Positions 44,531 through 54,021 of a stretch of 64,000 nt of DNA are shown here, piece by piece. Made by a program: the position numbers and the translations under genes. The notes under the pieces were generated by a model that worked only from the letters and a program-made list of their open reading frames with translations, was not told where the DNA came from and did no database searches. Positions within the stretch are counted from its first letter, which is position 1. Each line of letters starts with the position of its first letter. The stretch covers positions 124,001 through 188,000 of the forward strand of contig NZ_FLYE01000045.1 of NCBI RefSeq assembly GCF_900093605.1, written 5' to 3'. Origin of the DNA: Candidatus Terasakiella magnetica (lineage in GTDB: Bacteria > Pseudomonadota > Alphaproteobacteria > Rhodospirillales > Terasakiellaceae).

Positions 44531-44857
44531 CTAAAGCTCCCACGCCCTGCGCTCCTCTGACTTAAGGCGATAAATCGGCAGGCGGGCAAGGGCGAGGATG
44601 AGAAATAGCGCCATATCCATTTCATCATCTTCTAAGCAAAAATGGATTTGTTGGCGCAAGGTACAGTCCAGATTATCGCCGTAAGTCTCGCTTAAAACGT
44701 TTAAATAATCCCGTGGCGTGGTGGTGCGCCACAGGCTTGCACCATTTTCACGCTCATCCGCTGTGGGGCGAACGGGGTCGCAATGATCGCGCAAGGCATC
44801 AAGCATACGGTTGATAAAAAGTTCATTTTGCTGGTTTTTTTCTTGGTTTTGGTCCAT
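44531..44857 (-). CDS. Hypothetical protein downstream of a structured leader
   Basis: 108 residues from the ATG at 44857, which has AAGGAAA seven bases upstream. Acidic and mostly helical: NELFINRMLDALRDHCDP, a TPRDYLNVLSETYGDNLD segment, and a DMALFLILALARLPIYRL hydrophobic helix. No signal peptide. The family is not recognised. Its 5' region forms a long hairpin just ahead of the ribosome binding site, suggesting post-transcriptional control. Confidence 0.6.
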   Translation of the reverse strand: MDQNQEKNQQNELFINRMLDALRDHCDPVRPTADERENGASLWRTTTPRDYLNVLSETYGDNLDCTLRQQIHFCLEDDEMDMALFLILALARLPIYRLKSEERRAWEL

Positions 44858-44874
44858 GTCGCTTTTCCTTAACA

Positions 44875-44918
44875 CTAACTCCGCCAGTCACCAGAGTTTC
44901 TGGTGACCGGGAGTTTAG
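44875..44918 (-). ncRNA. Structured leader hairpin next to the ribosome binding site of the 108-residue gene
   Basis: On the minus strand CTAAACTCC pairs with GGAGTTAG (one bulge), and inside it GTCACCAGA pairs perfectly with TCTGGTGAC around AAC. The element ends just 18 bases before the ATG at 44857. With the long-range repeat at 45048-45067 it looks like a translation-control leader. A resemblance to phage C4-type antisense leaders is only a suggestion. Confidence 0.45.
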
Positions 44919-44932
44919 CGACATGTTAGTAG
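44913..44932. repeat. Long-range inverted repeat, left arm
   Basis: GTTTAGCGACATGTTAGTAG is complementary at 18 of 20 positions to the right arm at 45048-45067, 115 bases away. Confidence 0.7.
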
Positions 44933-45047
44933 ACATGCGGACCTATTTCCCGAGGGTGTTATATTCAGCCCACTCCCGACCATAGAAAAAGCCTTGCATG
45001 TCGTTTTACAGACACACAAAGACCGCCCAGTCGGGGGCAGTAAACCG

Positions 45048-45067
45048 CTACTAAGACGTCGCTAAAC
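45048..45067. repeat. Long-range inverted repeat, right arm
   Basis: CTACTAAGACGTCGCTAAAC, complementary to the left arm at 44913-44932 with two mismatches. Confidence 0.7.
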
Positions 45068-45166
45068 GTCACGTTGCACAATAAGGATAAAAAAGCAGAG
45101 CGGCAAGGGGGAATTCTTGGGCCAAGAGTCACGTTTTTTCTTTGAGGTACTTTTATGGGTGGCTGG

Positions 45167-45186
45167 ATGCTGGCCTGCGCCAGCAT
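45167..45186. repeat. REP-like palindrome, type B
   Basis: ATGCTGGC-CTGC-GCCAGCAT, perfect 8-bp arms. The surrounding sequence (GGATGC...CATGACGGG...TGGTTG) recurs at 46874-46912 in the same orientation, so the two copies flank the Ala-tract gene as direct repeats. Confidence 0.75.
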
Positions 45187-45288
45187 GACGGGGGAGATGG
45201 TTGCGCCCTTCACACTCCCCAATCGACAAGAAAACCCAACCCTGCTATCCTCCCAACCCTATGGGGAAGTAAAGGAATAAAAGACGGC

Positions 45289-46782
<1,494 letters not shown>

Positions 46783-46835
46783 GCTTTAGTCATTCTTAAA
46801 CCCATGGGCGTCATCGTGCACGCCCCAAAGCCGTC

Positions 46836-46856
46836 ATCCCGCACTTGATGCGGGAT
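46836..46856. repeat. REP-like palindrome, type A
   Basis: ATCCCGCA-CTTGA-TGCGGGAT, perfect 8-bp arms, followed by CCATGTCC. A near-identical element is at 46937-46957. Confidence 0.8.
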
Positions 46857-46875
46857 CCATGTCCTTCTCGTCTGG

Positions 46876-46895
46876 ATGCCGGCCTGCGCCAGCAT
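46876..46895. repeat. REP-like palindrome, type B, second copy
   Basis: ATGCCGGC-CTGC-GCCAGCAT; same unit as 45167-45186 with one base changed, and the following CATGACGGG is shared. Confidence 0.8.
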
Positions 46896-46936
46896 GACGG
46901 GTGGGGTGGTTGGGTCCGCTTGCGCTCATGGGCGTC

Positions 46937-46957
46937 ACCCCGCACTTAATGCGGGGT
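46937..46957. repeat. REP-like palindrome, type A, second copy
   Basis: ACCCCGCA-CTTAA-TGCGGGGT, perfect arms, again followed by CCATGTCC. Confidence 0.8.
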
Positions 46958-46979
46958 CCATGTCCTGCTTGGTTATGAG

Positions 46980-46999
46980 GTCCCCGCGTTTGCGAGGAC
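46980..46999. repeat. REP-like palindrome, type C
   Basis: GTCCCCGC-GTTT-GCGAGGAC, seven of eight pairs, directly before the end of the acyl-CoA dehydrogenase gene. The 46.8-47.0 kb cluster fills the whole gap between convergent genes. Confidence 0.7.
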
Positions 47000-47030
47000 G
47001 ACGATTGTTTTTTACATCTTTTAAATCGCT

Positions 47031-48815
47031 TTACAGCCACTCGTCTTCGCAATCAAGCACGGCGCCATGGCCTTTGATGAACATGGATTTTAGCGCGCTG
47101 GAAACTGGCAGGATTTGTTCGCCAAAGAAGCGGGCGGTGTTGATTTTGGCTTTCATGAAGTTTGGATCGCCTTGCCCCGCATCCAGTTTGGCTTGGGCGA
47201 TGATAGCTGATTTTGTCAACAGCCAGCCCCCACACAGGTTGCCCATCAAACGCAGGTAGTGAACCGAGCCTGTTGCGGCTTGTTTGGGATCGTCTTTAAA
47301 GCTTTCGATCAGCCATTGTGTGGCTTTTTCTGTGTTGGTGATGGCAACGTCCAAGGCGTCTGCCATTTCTGCAAAAACGCCGCCTTTGGCTTTGGCTGCT
47401 GCCACGTCCTCTTTGATCAGTGGCATCAAAACATCAAGGTAAGCACCGCCGTTCATAGCGACTTTACGACCGATCAGGTCATTGGCCTGAATGCCGTTTG
47501 TACCTTCGTAAATAGCTGTGATGCGCACATCGCGCAGCCATTGTGGCGCACCGGATTCTTCAATAAAGCCCATGCCGCCATGGACCTGAATGCCATCATC
47601 GGCAACTTCAATCCCAATGTCCGTGCTGTAGGCTTTGACGATTGGTGTCAAAAGCTGGATGAGCGCATCGGCATTTGTACGCGCGGCTTCATCATCAGAT
47701 TTGGCCTGAATGTCTTGCTGGCGCGCGGTGAAGTAAGAAATCGCACGTGCGGCTTCCGTTTTGGACTTCATGGTCAAGAGCATGCGACGCACATCTGGGT
47801 GTTTGTCAATGGTGACAGATGTTTTGTCTTTGGAACCAAGCAACGGGCTTTGAACACGTTCCATGGCATATTCACGCGCACATTGATAGGCACGCTCAGC
47901 TGCGGCAAAACCTTCGTTGCCCACATTAAGGCGGGCGTTGTTCATCATGGTGAACATGCAGGCCAAGCCTTTGTTTTCTTCTTTCACCAAGTAGCCTGTG
48001 GCTTCTTCAAAAGACATGGTGGCGGTTGGGGAACCGTGAATACCAAGTTTATGTTCAATAGAGATACAATAAGCCGGGTTGCGTTCCCCCAATGAGCCAT
48101 CTTCATTGACAAGGAATTTTGGCACGATAAAGAGGGAAATACCGCGCGAACCCGCAGGTGCATCCGGTGTGCGTGCCAAGACCAGGTGAATGATATTGTC
48201 GGTCATGTCATGCTCACCAAAAGTGATGAAAATCTTTTGACCCGAGATTTTGTAAGACCCATCTTCTTGCGGTACGGCCTTGGCACTTACGGCTGCAAGG
48301 TCAGAACCCGCTGAAGGTTCGGTCAGGTTCATGGTGCCTGTCCATTCCCCTGAAATCATTTTTTCAAGGTAGGTGGCTTTTTGTTCGTCTGAGGCATGGT
48401 GATGGATCGCTTCAATAGCGCCGCCTGTCAACATGGGGCATAGGCCAAAGGCAACAGAAGAGGAGTTCCAGATTTCACTGACCGCGTTGGACAGGATGAA
48501 AGGCAGGCCCATGCCGCCATATTCCGGATCAAAACCAATGCCGTTCCAGCCGCCTTCAATAAACTGGGCATAAGCCTCTTTAAAACCGGGAGAAGTGGTG
48601 ACTTCATTGTCTTTCCACGTGGCACCTTGTTCATCAGAGGTGCGCGCTAATGGGGCGATGATGTCGCGGCCTAGTTTCCCAGCCTCATCCAAGATTGCGT
48701 CAACCATATCTTCTGTGGCTTCTTCATAGCCGGGCAATGCGGTAATGGTATCAAGGTCAAAAACATCCTTGATGAGGAATTCCATTTCGTTTAGGGGGGC
48801 ATTGTAGACAGTCAT
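47031..48815 (-). CDS. Acyl-CoA dehydrogenase, DmdC-like subfamily
   Basis: 594 residues, longer than the 380-residue classical type because of N- and C-terminal extensions. The opening YNAPLNEMEFLIKDVFDLD and the closing domain (about 470-590) match the DmdC/AcdA-like subgroup, which includes 3-methylmercaptopropionyl-CoA dehydrogenase of DMSP breakdown. FAD-binding and substrate segments are present: TEPSAGSDLAAV, KIFITFGEHD, and the catalytic Glu region ITAIYEGTNGIQANDLIGRK. Many relatives act on other acyl-CoAs, so a role in DMSP use is only a possibility. A TCGGTA-N6-TACCGA palindrome lies upstream. Confidence 0.88.
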   Translation of the reverse strand: MTVYNAPLNEMEFLIKDVFDLDTITALPGYEEATEDMVDAILDEAGKLGRDIIAPLARTSDEQGATWKDNEVTTSPGFKEAYAQFIEGGWNGIGFDPEYGGMGLPFILSNAVSEIWNSSSVAFGLCPMLTGGAIEAIHHHASDEQKATYLEKMISGEWTGTMNLTEPSAGSDLAAVSAKAVPQEDGSYKISGQKIFITFGEHDMTDNIIHLVLARTPDAPAGSRGISLFIVPKFLVNEDGSLGERNPAYCISIEHKLGIHGSPTATMSFEEATGYLVKEENKGLACMFTMMNNARLNVGNEGFAAAERAYQCAREYAMERVQSPLLGSKDKTSVTIDKHPDVRRMLLTMKSKTEAARAISYFTARQQDIQAKSDDEAARTNADALIQLLTPIVKAYSTDIGIEVADDGIQVHGGMGFIEESGAPQWLRDVRITAIYEGTNGIQANDLIGRKVAMNGGAYLDVLMPLIKEDVAAAKAKGGVFAEMADALDVAITNTEKATQWLIESFKDDPKQAATGSVHYLRLMGNLCGGWLLTKSAIIAQAKLDAGQGDPNFMKAKINTARFFGEQILPVSSALKSMFIKGHGAVLDCEDEWL

Positions 48816-48848
48816 GGTTGTGGCTCTCTTTACTTTGTTTTCAATAAT

Positions 48849-48866
48849 TCGGTAAGACTATACCGA
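48849..48866. promoter_or_regulatory. Operator-like palindrome upstream of the acyl-CoA dehydrogenase
   Basis: TCGGTA-AGACTA-TACCGA, perfect 6-bp arms, 33 bases before the start at 48815. Position and form suit a TetR-type repressor of fatty-acid genes, but no such gene is next to it. Confidence 0.4.
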
Positions 48867-48987
48867 TTAATGTGGAAATGTTCTAGAAAAATGTTCGGTT
48901 GGCGAATTAATATTTTGTGATGAAATGTAAAGAATTATACAGTCGTTTCTGGCATCATAGGAAAAACCCAAGAGAGGAGCGTGTCAC

Positions 48988-49410
48988 ATGGTATCCAATG
49001 CAGATTGTGTTTTTTGCAAAATTTTAAAAGGGGAAATCCCCAGCTTTAAAGTTTATGATGATGATCATACCTATGGCTTTATGGATATTAATCCCGCCAA
49101 TGCGGGCCATGTGCTGGTGATCCCGAAATATCACGCGCCTAATATTTACGAAATCCCCAAAGATTGGGTTTCTGATTGTATGATAACTGCGCAAAAAATT
49201 GCCAAGGCGGTGCATGAGGTCACCAGACCTGATGGCATTAATATTTTGCAGGCCAATGGGGAAGGGGCTGCGCAATCGGTGCATCATTTCCACATTCATG
49301 TGTTGCCGCGCTCTAATGATGATGGTTTGAAAATGAACTGGGAACTGGTCCCCGGTGATATGGATGAAATCGCCGCATTGGCTGAAAAAATTAAAAGTGC
49401 CCTTGCCTGA
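48988..49410 (+). CDS. HIT family nucleotide hydrolase/transferase
   Basis: 140 residues. The histidine triad HHFHIHV is at about 99-105, and a CVFC zinc pair is at 7-10, as in Hint-type proteins that hydrolyse adenosine phosphoramidates. A GAGAGGAG ribosome binding site precedes the ATG. The next gene starts within TGATG at its stop, so the two are translated together. Confidence 0.94.
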   Translation: MVSNADCVFCKILKGEIPSFKVYDDDHTYGFMDINPANAGHVLVIPKYHAPNIYEIPKDWVSDCMITAQKIAKAVHEVTRPDGINILQANGEGAAQSVHHFHIHVLPRSNDDGLKMNWELVPGDMDEIAALAEKIKSALA

Positions 49411-50234
49411 TGCCTAGCCTGATCCGTCTGCCGCTTTCTGTTGATCACCAAAAAAAGAAGGCTTTATCCATTGAGCTGCCCTTTGCCATTTATCTTCATT
49501 TCATCACCACAGGTGAGTTTGAAGAGATTTTGCCAAAGGAGCTGAAGAAAAAAGCCCAAGGCCTGAAGAAAGCCTTCTTTGCAGAGAACCAGTTTTTTAG
49601 CGAAGACTATCAGCATGAATATGAAAGAAGCGGCTATATCCGCTTTCTCACCGGGCCGGATGTGCATAAGTTCCTCGCCAAGGTCTTGTCGCTAAATTAT
49701 CAAACCCATAAGAATATTTTGCAGGAAAATGCAGGCTCTTTTCAGGAATATTTTGGTGAGCTGAAACTTTTTTGGAACCAGAAATTTCACCGCGCAACGC
49801 AAGATTTGACGCAGGAAAGCATCCGTGAAGCCCTGTTTTGTCATGCGTGCGTGCAAACACAACATGCCCGCCTGTCTGAAAAGACCAAGCTGTTTGACAA
49901 GCTGGATGATTTTGCCAAGCAGGAGATCAAGGCCAAAGAGCTGGAGATTAAACGCTTAAGGCAGAAATATAGCGAGCTTGAAGATGACCTTCATGAGCTA
50001 CGTGTTAAAAATGAAAAGCTGCGTGAAGACCTTGCCAAAGCCCATGAGGCTAATATGGTCTTGGTGCCCAGTGACCCTTATTACATGTTGGGTCTAGAGA
50101 CAGGAAATGACAAAGCGGTGGAGGCGCGCTCCAAAATCTTGCTAAAAGCACTTCACCCAGATAAATCCGGTAGTGCTGATACAGCCTATCTGTTTGATAT
50201 GGTGTTAAAAGCACGCGATATGGTTTCTAAATAA
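49410..50234 (+). CDS. Coiled-coil protein with C-terminal J domain
   Basis: 274 residues. The N-terminal 150 residues form an unrecognised helical domain (FAIYLHFITTGEFEEILPKEL, then YIRFLTGPDVHKFLAKVL). Residues about 165-214 are a charged coiled coil (KELEIKRLRQKYSELEDDL). The C-terminal 50 residues look like a compact J domain: DPYYMLGL at 222-229 and the HPD tripeptide at 249-251, the site that stimulates DnaK. A J domain at the C-terminus behind a coiled coil is seen in DjlA-type co-chaperones, but no membrane segment is present here. Coupled to the HIT gene by TGATG. Confidence 0.7.
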   Translation: MPSLIRLPLSVDHQKKKALSIELPFAIYLHFITTGEFEEILPKELKKKAQGLKKAFFAENQFFSEDYQHEYERSGYIRFLTGPDVHKFLAKVLSLNYQTHKNILQENAGSFQEYFGELKLFWNQKFHRATQDLTQESIREALFCHACVQTQHARLSEKTKLFDKLDDFAKQEIKAKELEIKRLRQKYSELEDDLHELRVKNEKLREDLAKAHEANMVLVPSDPYYMLGLETGNDKAVEARSKILLKALHPDKSGSADTAYLFDMVLKARDMVSK

Positions 50235-50286
50235 CATAACCCGTAGGAAGTGCTCATGGCGATACGAGGTGAAGAGAGTAGAGAGA

Positions 50287-51057
50287 TCAATTGCGCCATT
50301 CCTTTTCCTCACTGAAACGTTCCCACTGCAAATCATAGTAATCTGTTCTGGTTAATTCCTCATAGGCTTTAGCAAGCTTAGCGCTGAAGTCACCTGAATT
50401 CTTGTTAATGAAAAGATATTCATTTTGGAAGTAGATTGGTCGATGGGAGGTGCCAAGTTTTAAATTGGAAAACCTCTTTTTCAACTGGTCCAATTCTTTT
50501 TTGGAAACTAAAGCAATATCGACACGCCCAGCATTTAATAATTTTACGGCTTGCGCGAGTCCCTTAACCCTAAATAGGCGTTGTGAATTCTCTTGTGGGT
50601 TATAGTAGATGTTACTTGTGAGGCTTATAGAAAGGTCTTTGGCCGTTTTCATCGCTTTCATACTGATTGGCTTGTCAGCATAAATTGCGAATATGGGCCT
50701 TCTATCAACAATAATGGGTAAGCGTTGGATTGAATTAAGCGCAATACCAGCTTCATTGGCATAAAGAGTGAGGCGTTCTTTGGGAAAGGGGCCCGCGATA
50801 TGGATTTTGCCTTTGGCAAGCGACCAGACTGAGCGGTTAAACGGTTTGTGAAACTGCACATAGTCTGAGCCCATGTTTTTCATCAGGCGCGGCAGCAGTG
50901 ATGTAAAAAACAGGTTGTTATCTGAAACGCCAACTTTAAGGAAAATTCTTTCGCTTGGTGATTGGCTATGGGCTGGTGAGTTTAAGGCATGCGTCCACAG
51001 CAAAAACAAAACAGCAAAGCAAAGGCTCTTTCGTAATTTGATCTGTGCTAAATGCAT
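50287..51057 (-). CDS. Periplasmic solute-binding-like protein (PBP type II fold)
   Basis: 256 residues with a signal peptide (LCFAVLFLLWTHALNSPAHS). The body resembles family 3 binding proteins: LKVGVSDNNLFFTSLLPRLMKNMG start, AVKLLNAGRVDIALVSKKEL in the second lobe, and KLAKAYEELTRT near the end. No transporter genes are adjacent, so it may be a stand-alone sensor-type binding protein. It directly follows hemN on the same strand, with a five-base gap to its stop. Confidence 0.75.
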   Translation of the reverse strand: MHLAQIKLRKSLCFAVLFLLWTHALNSPAHSQSPSERIFLKVGVSDNNLFFTSLLPRLMKNMGSDYVQFHKPFNRSVWSLAKGKIHIAGPFPKERLTLYANEAGIALNSIQRLPIIVDRRPIFAIYADKPISMKAMKTAKDLSISLTSNIYYNPQENSQRLFRVKGLAQAVKLLNAGRVDIALVSKKELDQLKKRFSNLKLGTSHRPIYFQNEYLFINKNSGDFSAKLAKAYEELTRTDYYDLQWERFSEEKEWRN

Positions 51058-51062
51058 GACGC

Positions 51063-52421
51063 TTACACCGCGCGTGAATGTTTCTTTTGGCCTTGCTGAA
51101 GGTAGGTATCAAAGGTCGCTGCCACCATACGCATGAGGGGGCGGCCTTCTTCCGGTAATGTCAGGACGCCGTTTTCCAATGTACAAATCTCATCTTCCAC
51201 CATGGGTTTAAGGCGCTCTTCTTCATTTGCAAAGAAGTCTTCATCTACACCATGTTCCTTGCACATGGCAGGTAAGTCTACTTGCATATTACACATGATC
51301 TGTTCAATCACTGCGCGGCGAAGGATATCTTCATCTGTTAGGCCACGTGTGCGCCCAATGGGCAGGGTGCCTGCATCAATCATGCGCTTATAATCACGCA
51401 AAGGCTGCACATTTGCCACGTACCCTTCGGGTGTTTGACCAATGGACGAAGCGCCCAATGGTAACATAACGGGGTTGTTATCCACCGTGTAACCTTGGAA
51501 GTTACGGTGCAGGCTTTTGTTATTCATGGCGATGGTCATTTCATCATCGGGGCGGGCATAATGGTCCAGACCGACTTTAACAAAACCATGTTCTTCAAGG
51601 CGCTGGGCAGCAGCATCCATTTGCTCCCAACGCTCCATTGCATTGGGCAGGGCCTCTTCTGGGATGAGCTTCATGTGGGATTTCATCCAGGGCACATGGG
51701 CATAGCCAAACACCGCAAAACGTTTTGGGTCAAGGCTGACCGCTTTATCCACCATATCAAGCACACGCTCGGTCGTTTGGAACGGTAGGCCATAAAGCAG
51801 GTCAAAGTTGATAGAGGTAATGCCGTATTTTTTCAGCCATTCAACAACATTTTTTGTGGTTTCAAAAGGCTGTACACGGTTGATGGCAACCTGAACTTCT
51901 TCATGGAAATCCTGCACCCCGATGGAGGCACGGTTGATGCCAGCCTCAGCAATGGCTTTGACATATTCTTCAGTGGCTGTACGGGGGTCAAGTTCAACGG
52001 CGAGCTCGGATTTTTCATCAACATTGAAGAGGCTTTTGATCTTATCAATGATGGATTTCCAGTCTTCAGCCTTAAGCATGGTGGGCGACCCACCGCCCCA
52101 ATGGACGTGTTTTGCCGTCATGCGCTCAGGCAGGGCAGCGGCCAGCAGGTCAATCTCTTTATGGACATAGTCCAGATATTCAGCCACAGGGTCATAGCGT
52201 TTTACAATCTTGGTGTAACAGCCACAAAAAGAACACATGGAGTCACAAAACGGCACATGGATGTAAAGCGAGACGCCCGTTTTTGGGTCAAGATTGGAGA
52301 GCCATTGGCGATAATCCGCATCTGTCTCTGTCTCAAGGAAATGAGGAGAGGTCGGATAGCTTGTGTAGCGCGGAACACGAAGGTCGTATTTTTCTGCTTT
52401 TTCAGCGATGGAAACGCTCAT
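51063..52421 (-). CDS. hemN: Oxygen-independent coproporphyrinogen III oxidase
   Basis: About 452 residues from the ATG at 52421; upstream starts add non-family residues. A radical SAM enzyme for the anaerobic step of haem synthesis. The cluster cysteines are at about 59, 63 and 66 (CDSMCSFC) followed by GCYTK, the HemN form rather than the HemW form. The opening KYDLRVPRYTSYPTSPHF is the HemN signature. An additional SAM-binding GGGSPT motif follows. No canonical FNR box was seen upstream. Confidence 0.95.
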   Translation of the reverse strand: MSVSIAEKAEKYDLRVPRYTSYPTSPHFLETETDADYRQWLSNLDPKTGVSLYIHVPFCDSMCSFCGCYTKIVKRYDPVAEYLDYVHKEIDLLAAALPERMTAKHVHWGGGSPTMLKAEDWKSIIDKIKSLFNVDEKSELAVELDPRTATEEYVKAIAEAGINRASIGVQDFHEEVQVAINRVQPFETTKNVVEWLKKYGITSINFDLLYGLPFQTTERVLDMVDKAVSLDPKRFAVFGYAHVPWMKSHMKLIPEEALPNAMERWEQMDAAAQRLEEHGFVKVGLDHYARPDDEMTIAMNNKSLHRNFQGYTVDNNPVMLPLGASSIGQTPEGYVANVQPLRDYKRMIDAGTLPIGRTRGLTDEDILRRAVIEQIMCNMQVDLPAMCKEHGVDEDFFANEEERLKPMVEDEICTLENGVLTLPEEGRPLMRMVAATFDTYLQQGQKKHSRAV

Positions 52422-52562
52422 GGCTTGTCTTTTGATCCGTATAGTTAAGCTGATCATAGCTGTATCGCGCGAAAATGTGGTCATTGTGGGGCAGAAATGG
52501 ACTGGACTTTTATTATCTTTTTGTGTAGGTTATTTCTATTAACGATTATATCTTGGTGAGTA

Positions 52563-53378
52563 ATGTGTAACTTCAGGGCAATTTTACTGTTGTGCCTGTC
52601 CTTTGTTTTGTTTGCAGGGCAGTCAGTACAGGCAGGTAACTTAGAAGGCAAGACCATCCGTTTTTGCGGGGACGGGTCTGGCTGGCCGCCTTACACATAT
52701 GCCAATCCAAATAAGCCTGATGAAGTGCTTGGCTATGACGTGGATGTCATTACTGAAATTTTGGCAAAACATAATGTGAAGGCAGAGTTTTTCATGCCGT
52801 CATGGAAGCAGTGCCTTGAACATAGTGAAAAGGGCAAAGTTTTTCATGTGGCTTTAAGCGCGTCTTATAGTGAAGAGCGGGATGCCAAATATCTGCTAAG
52901 TGATGCGTATTATAGCATTACGCAGAATTACTTTTATGCCAAAAGCCGTTTTGAGAAAAAACCGGATATTAAAACAGCGGATGACCTTTTTAAATTGGGT
53001 AAAGTCTGCGGACGTTATGCCTATAACTATGAAGGCACTGGTGTGATGAAGAACAGCCAGATTGTGCAGGCGGGGAAATCCTATAACGCCCTGATTATGC
53101 GCACGCTCAGTAGTGATTGTGCTTTTTTCCTCGCACGTCCCAGCATCATTCTTGGTTTTAGTCTGGTTGGAAAAAAACTGATCGATCCCTTGGTTATTGG
53201 CTATTCCCCCATTCCCGGTGCGAAAAAAGATGACTTCTATATGATGATTTCACGCCAGTTTCCCCATGCTGAAGAATTACGTGATATGATCAATAAAGGG
53301 GTTGCCCAGATGAAGGCGAGCGGGCGCTTGCAAGACATTCTGGATCATTATTATCAGGAAATGGGCTCTAAGGTTTAG
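52563..53378 (+). CDS. Periplasmic amino-acid-type solute-binding protein (SBP family 3)
   Basis: 271 residues with a signal peptide (AILLLCLSFVLFAGQSVQAG). Family 3 features: GWPPYTYANPNKPDEVLGYDVDVITEILAKH at the start of lobe one, and a C-terminal DMINKGVAQMKASGRLQDILDHYY helix pair. No permease or ATPase gene is adjacent. Two Cys pairs in the mature chain could form disulfides. It may serve signalling or uptake with distant partners. Confidence 0.85.
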   Translation: MCNFRAILLLCLSFVLFAGQSVQAGNLEGKTIRFCGDGSGWPPYTYANPNKPDEVLGYDVDVITEILAKHNVKAEFFMPSWKQCLEHSEKGKVFHVALSASYSEERDAKYLLSDAYYSITQNYFYAKSRFEKKPDIKTADDLFKLGKVCGRYAYNYEGTGVMKNSQIVQAGKSYNALIMRTLSSDCAFFLARPSIILGFSLVGKKLIDPLVIGYSPIPGAKKDDFYMMISRQFPHAEELRDMINKGVAQMKASGRLQDILDHYYQEMGSKV

Positions 53379-53382
53379 GGCA

Positions 53383-53416
53383 TAAAAAAGGCCCAGAAAA
53401 AACTGAGCCCTTTAAA
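53383..53416. terminator. Bidirectional terminator between the SBP gene and the cyclophilin gene
   Basis: AAAAAGGCCCAG and CTGAGCCCTTTAA pair with one internal mismatch around an A-rich loop, between convergent genes. Confidence 0.65.
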
Positions 53417-53436
53417 ATTAGATCTAAAACAATTGT

Positions 53437-53994
53437 TTATTTCACATCAGCCGCAATTTGTAATTTGATGATTTTGTCAGGGTTGCTGACTTTGCCACCG
53501 TTATAGCTGCTGCCTTTTTTGATGCGATCTACAAACTCCATTCCTTCAACCACATGGCCCCAGACGGTATATTGACCATCAAGATGGGCTGCCTTTTTAA
53601 AGCAGATGAAGAACTGGCTGTTGGCACTATGTGGGCTGGAAGAGCGCGCCATAGAAAGCGTGCCACGTTTATGCAGCTCGTTTGAAAACTCAGCCTGAAG
53701 GTCTGGATAGTCACTGCCGCCCATGCCGGTTCCGGTTGGGTCACCCGTTTGCGCCATAAAGCCACGGATTACACGGTGAAACACAATCCCGTCGTAAAAA
53801 CCTTCACGGGTGAGTTTTTTGATGCGGGCCACATGTTGGGGCGCAATGTCCGGGCGCATTTTAATAACGACACGACCGTTTTTGAGATCAAGAAAAAGAG
53901 TGTTTTCTTTATCAAAATCCTGTGTGTTTTGCGCATTGGCAGTGAAGCTTAACCCAAAGACAATCAGGGCTGAAAGAAGAAGGCGTTTTAACAT
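53437..53994 (-). CDS. Periplasmic cyclophilin-type peptidyl-prolyl isomerase
   Basis: 185 residues with a signal peptide (RLLLSALIVFGLSFTANAQ). A cyclophilin domain follows: FYDGIVFHRVIRGFMAQTGDPTGTG has the catalytic Arg (FHRVI), and SANSQFFICF and YTVWGHVVEGM follow as expected. It isomerises X-Pro bonds of exported proteins. The next gene upstream on the same strand is a cytoplasmic paralogue, 27 bases away. Confidence 0.95.
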   Translation of the reverse strand: MLKRLLLSALIVFGLSFTANAQNTQDFDKENTLFLDLKNGRVVIKMRPDIAPQHVARIKKLTREGFYDGIVFHRVIRGFMAQTGDPTGTGMGGSDYPDLQAEFSNELHKRGTLSMARSSSPHSANSQFFICFKKAAHLDGQYTVWGHVVEGMEFVDRIKKGSSYNGGKVSNPDKIIKLQIAADVK

Positions 53995-54021
53995 AATCTG
54001 TTTACCTGTGTGTTTGTTCGT

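Larger units (their letters stand above)
44858..45288. other. 431-base non-coding region with hairpins and repeats
   Basis: This gap between divergent genes holds, from left to right: a strong hairpin at 44875-44918; one arm (44913-44932) of a long-range inverted repeat whose partner is at 45048-45067; and a REP-like palindrome at 45167-45186. I see no convincing gene in it. The minus-strand frame at 44965-45222 lacks family features. Confidence 0.6.

Noticed and set aside
44965-45222. 85-codon minus-strand frame in the non-coding region, considered as an Ash/Icd-like phage peptide
   Set aside because: No ribosome binding site, no convincing match, and it crosses the REP-like element. Kept only as a hint for the structured-leader idea.
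47259-48095. Long open frame on the plus strand opposite the acyl-CoA dehydrogenase
   Set aside because: It is exactly antisense to a well-supported gene and the translation has no family features.
52422-52562. FNR box upstream of hemN
   Set aside because: TTAAGCTGATCA-like bases were seen, but no TTGAT-N4-ATCAA match.
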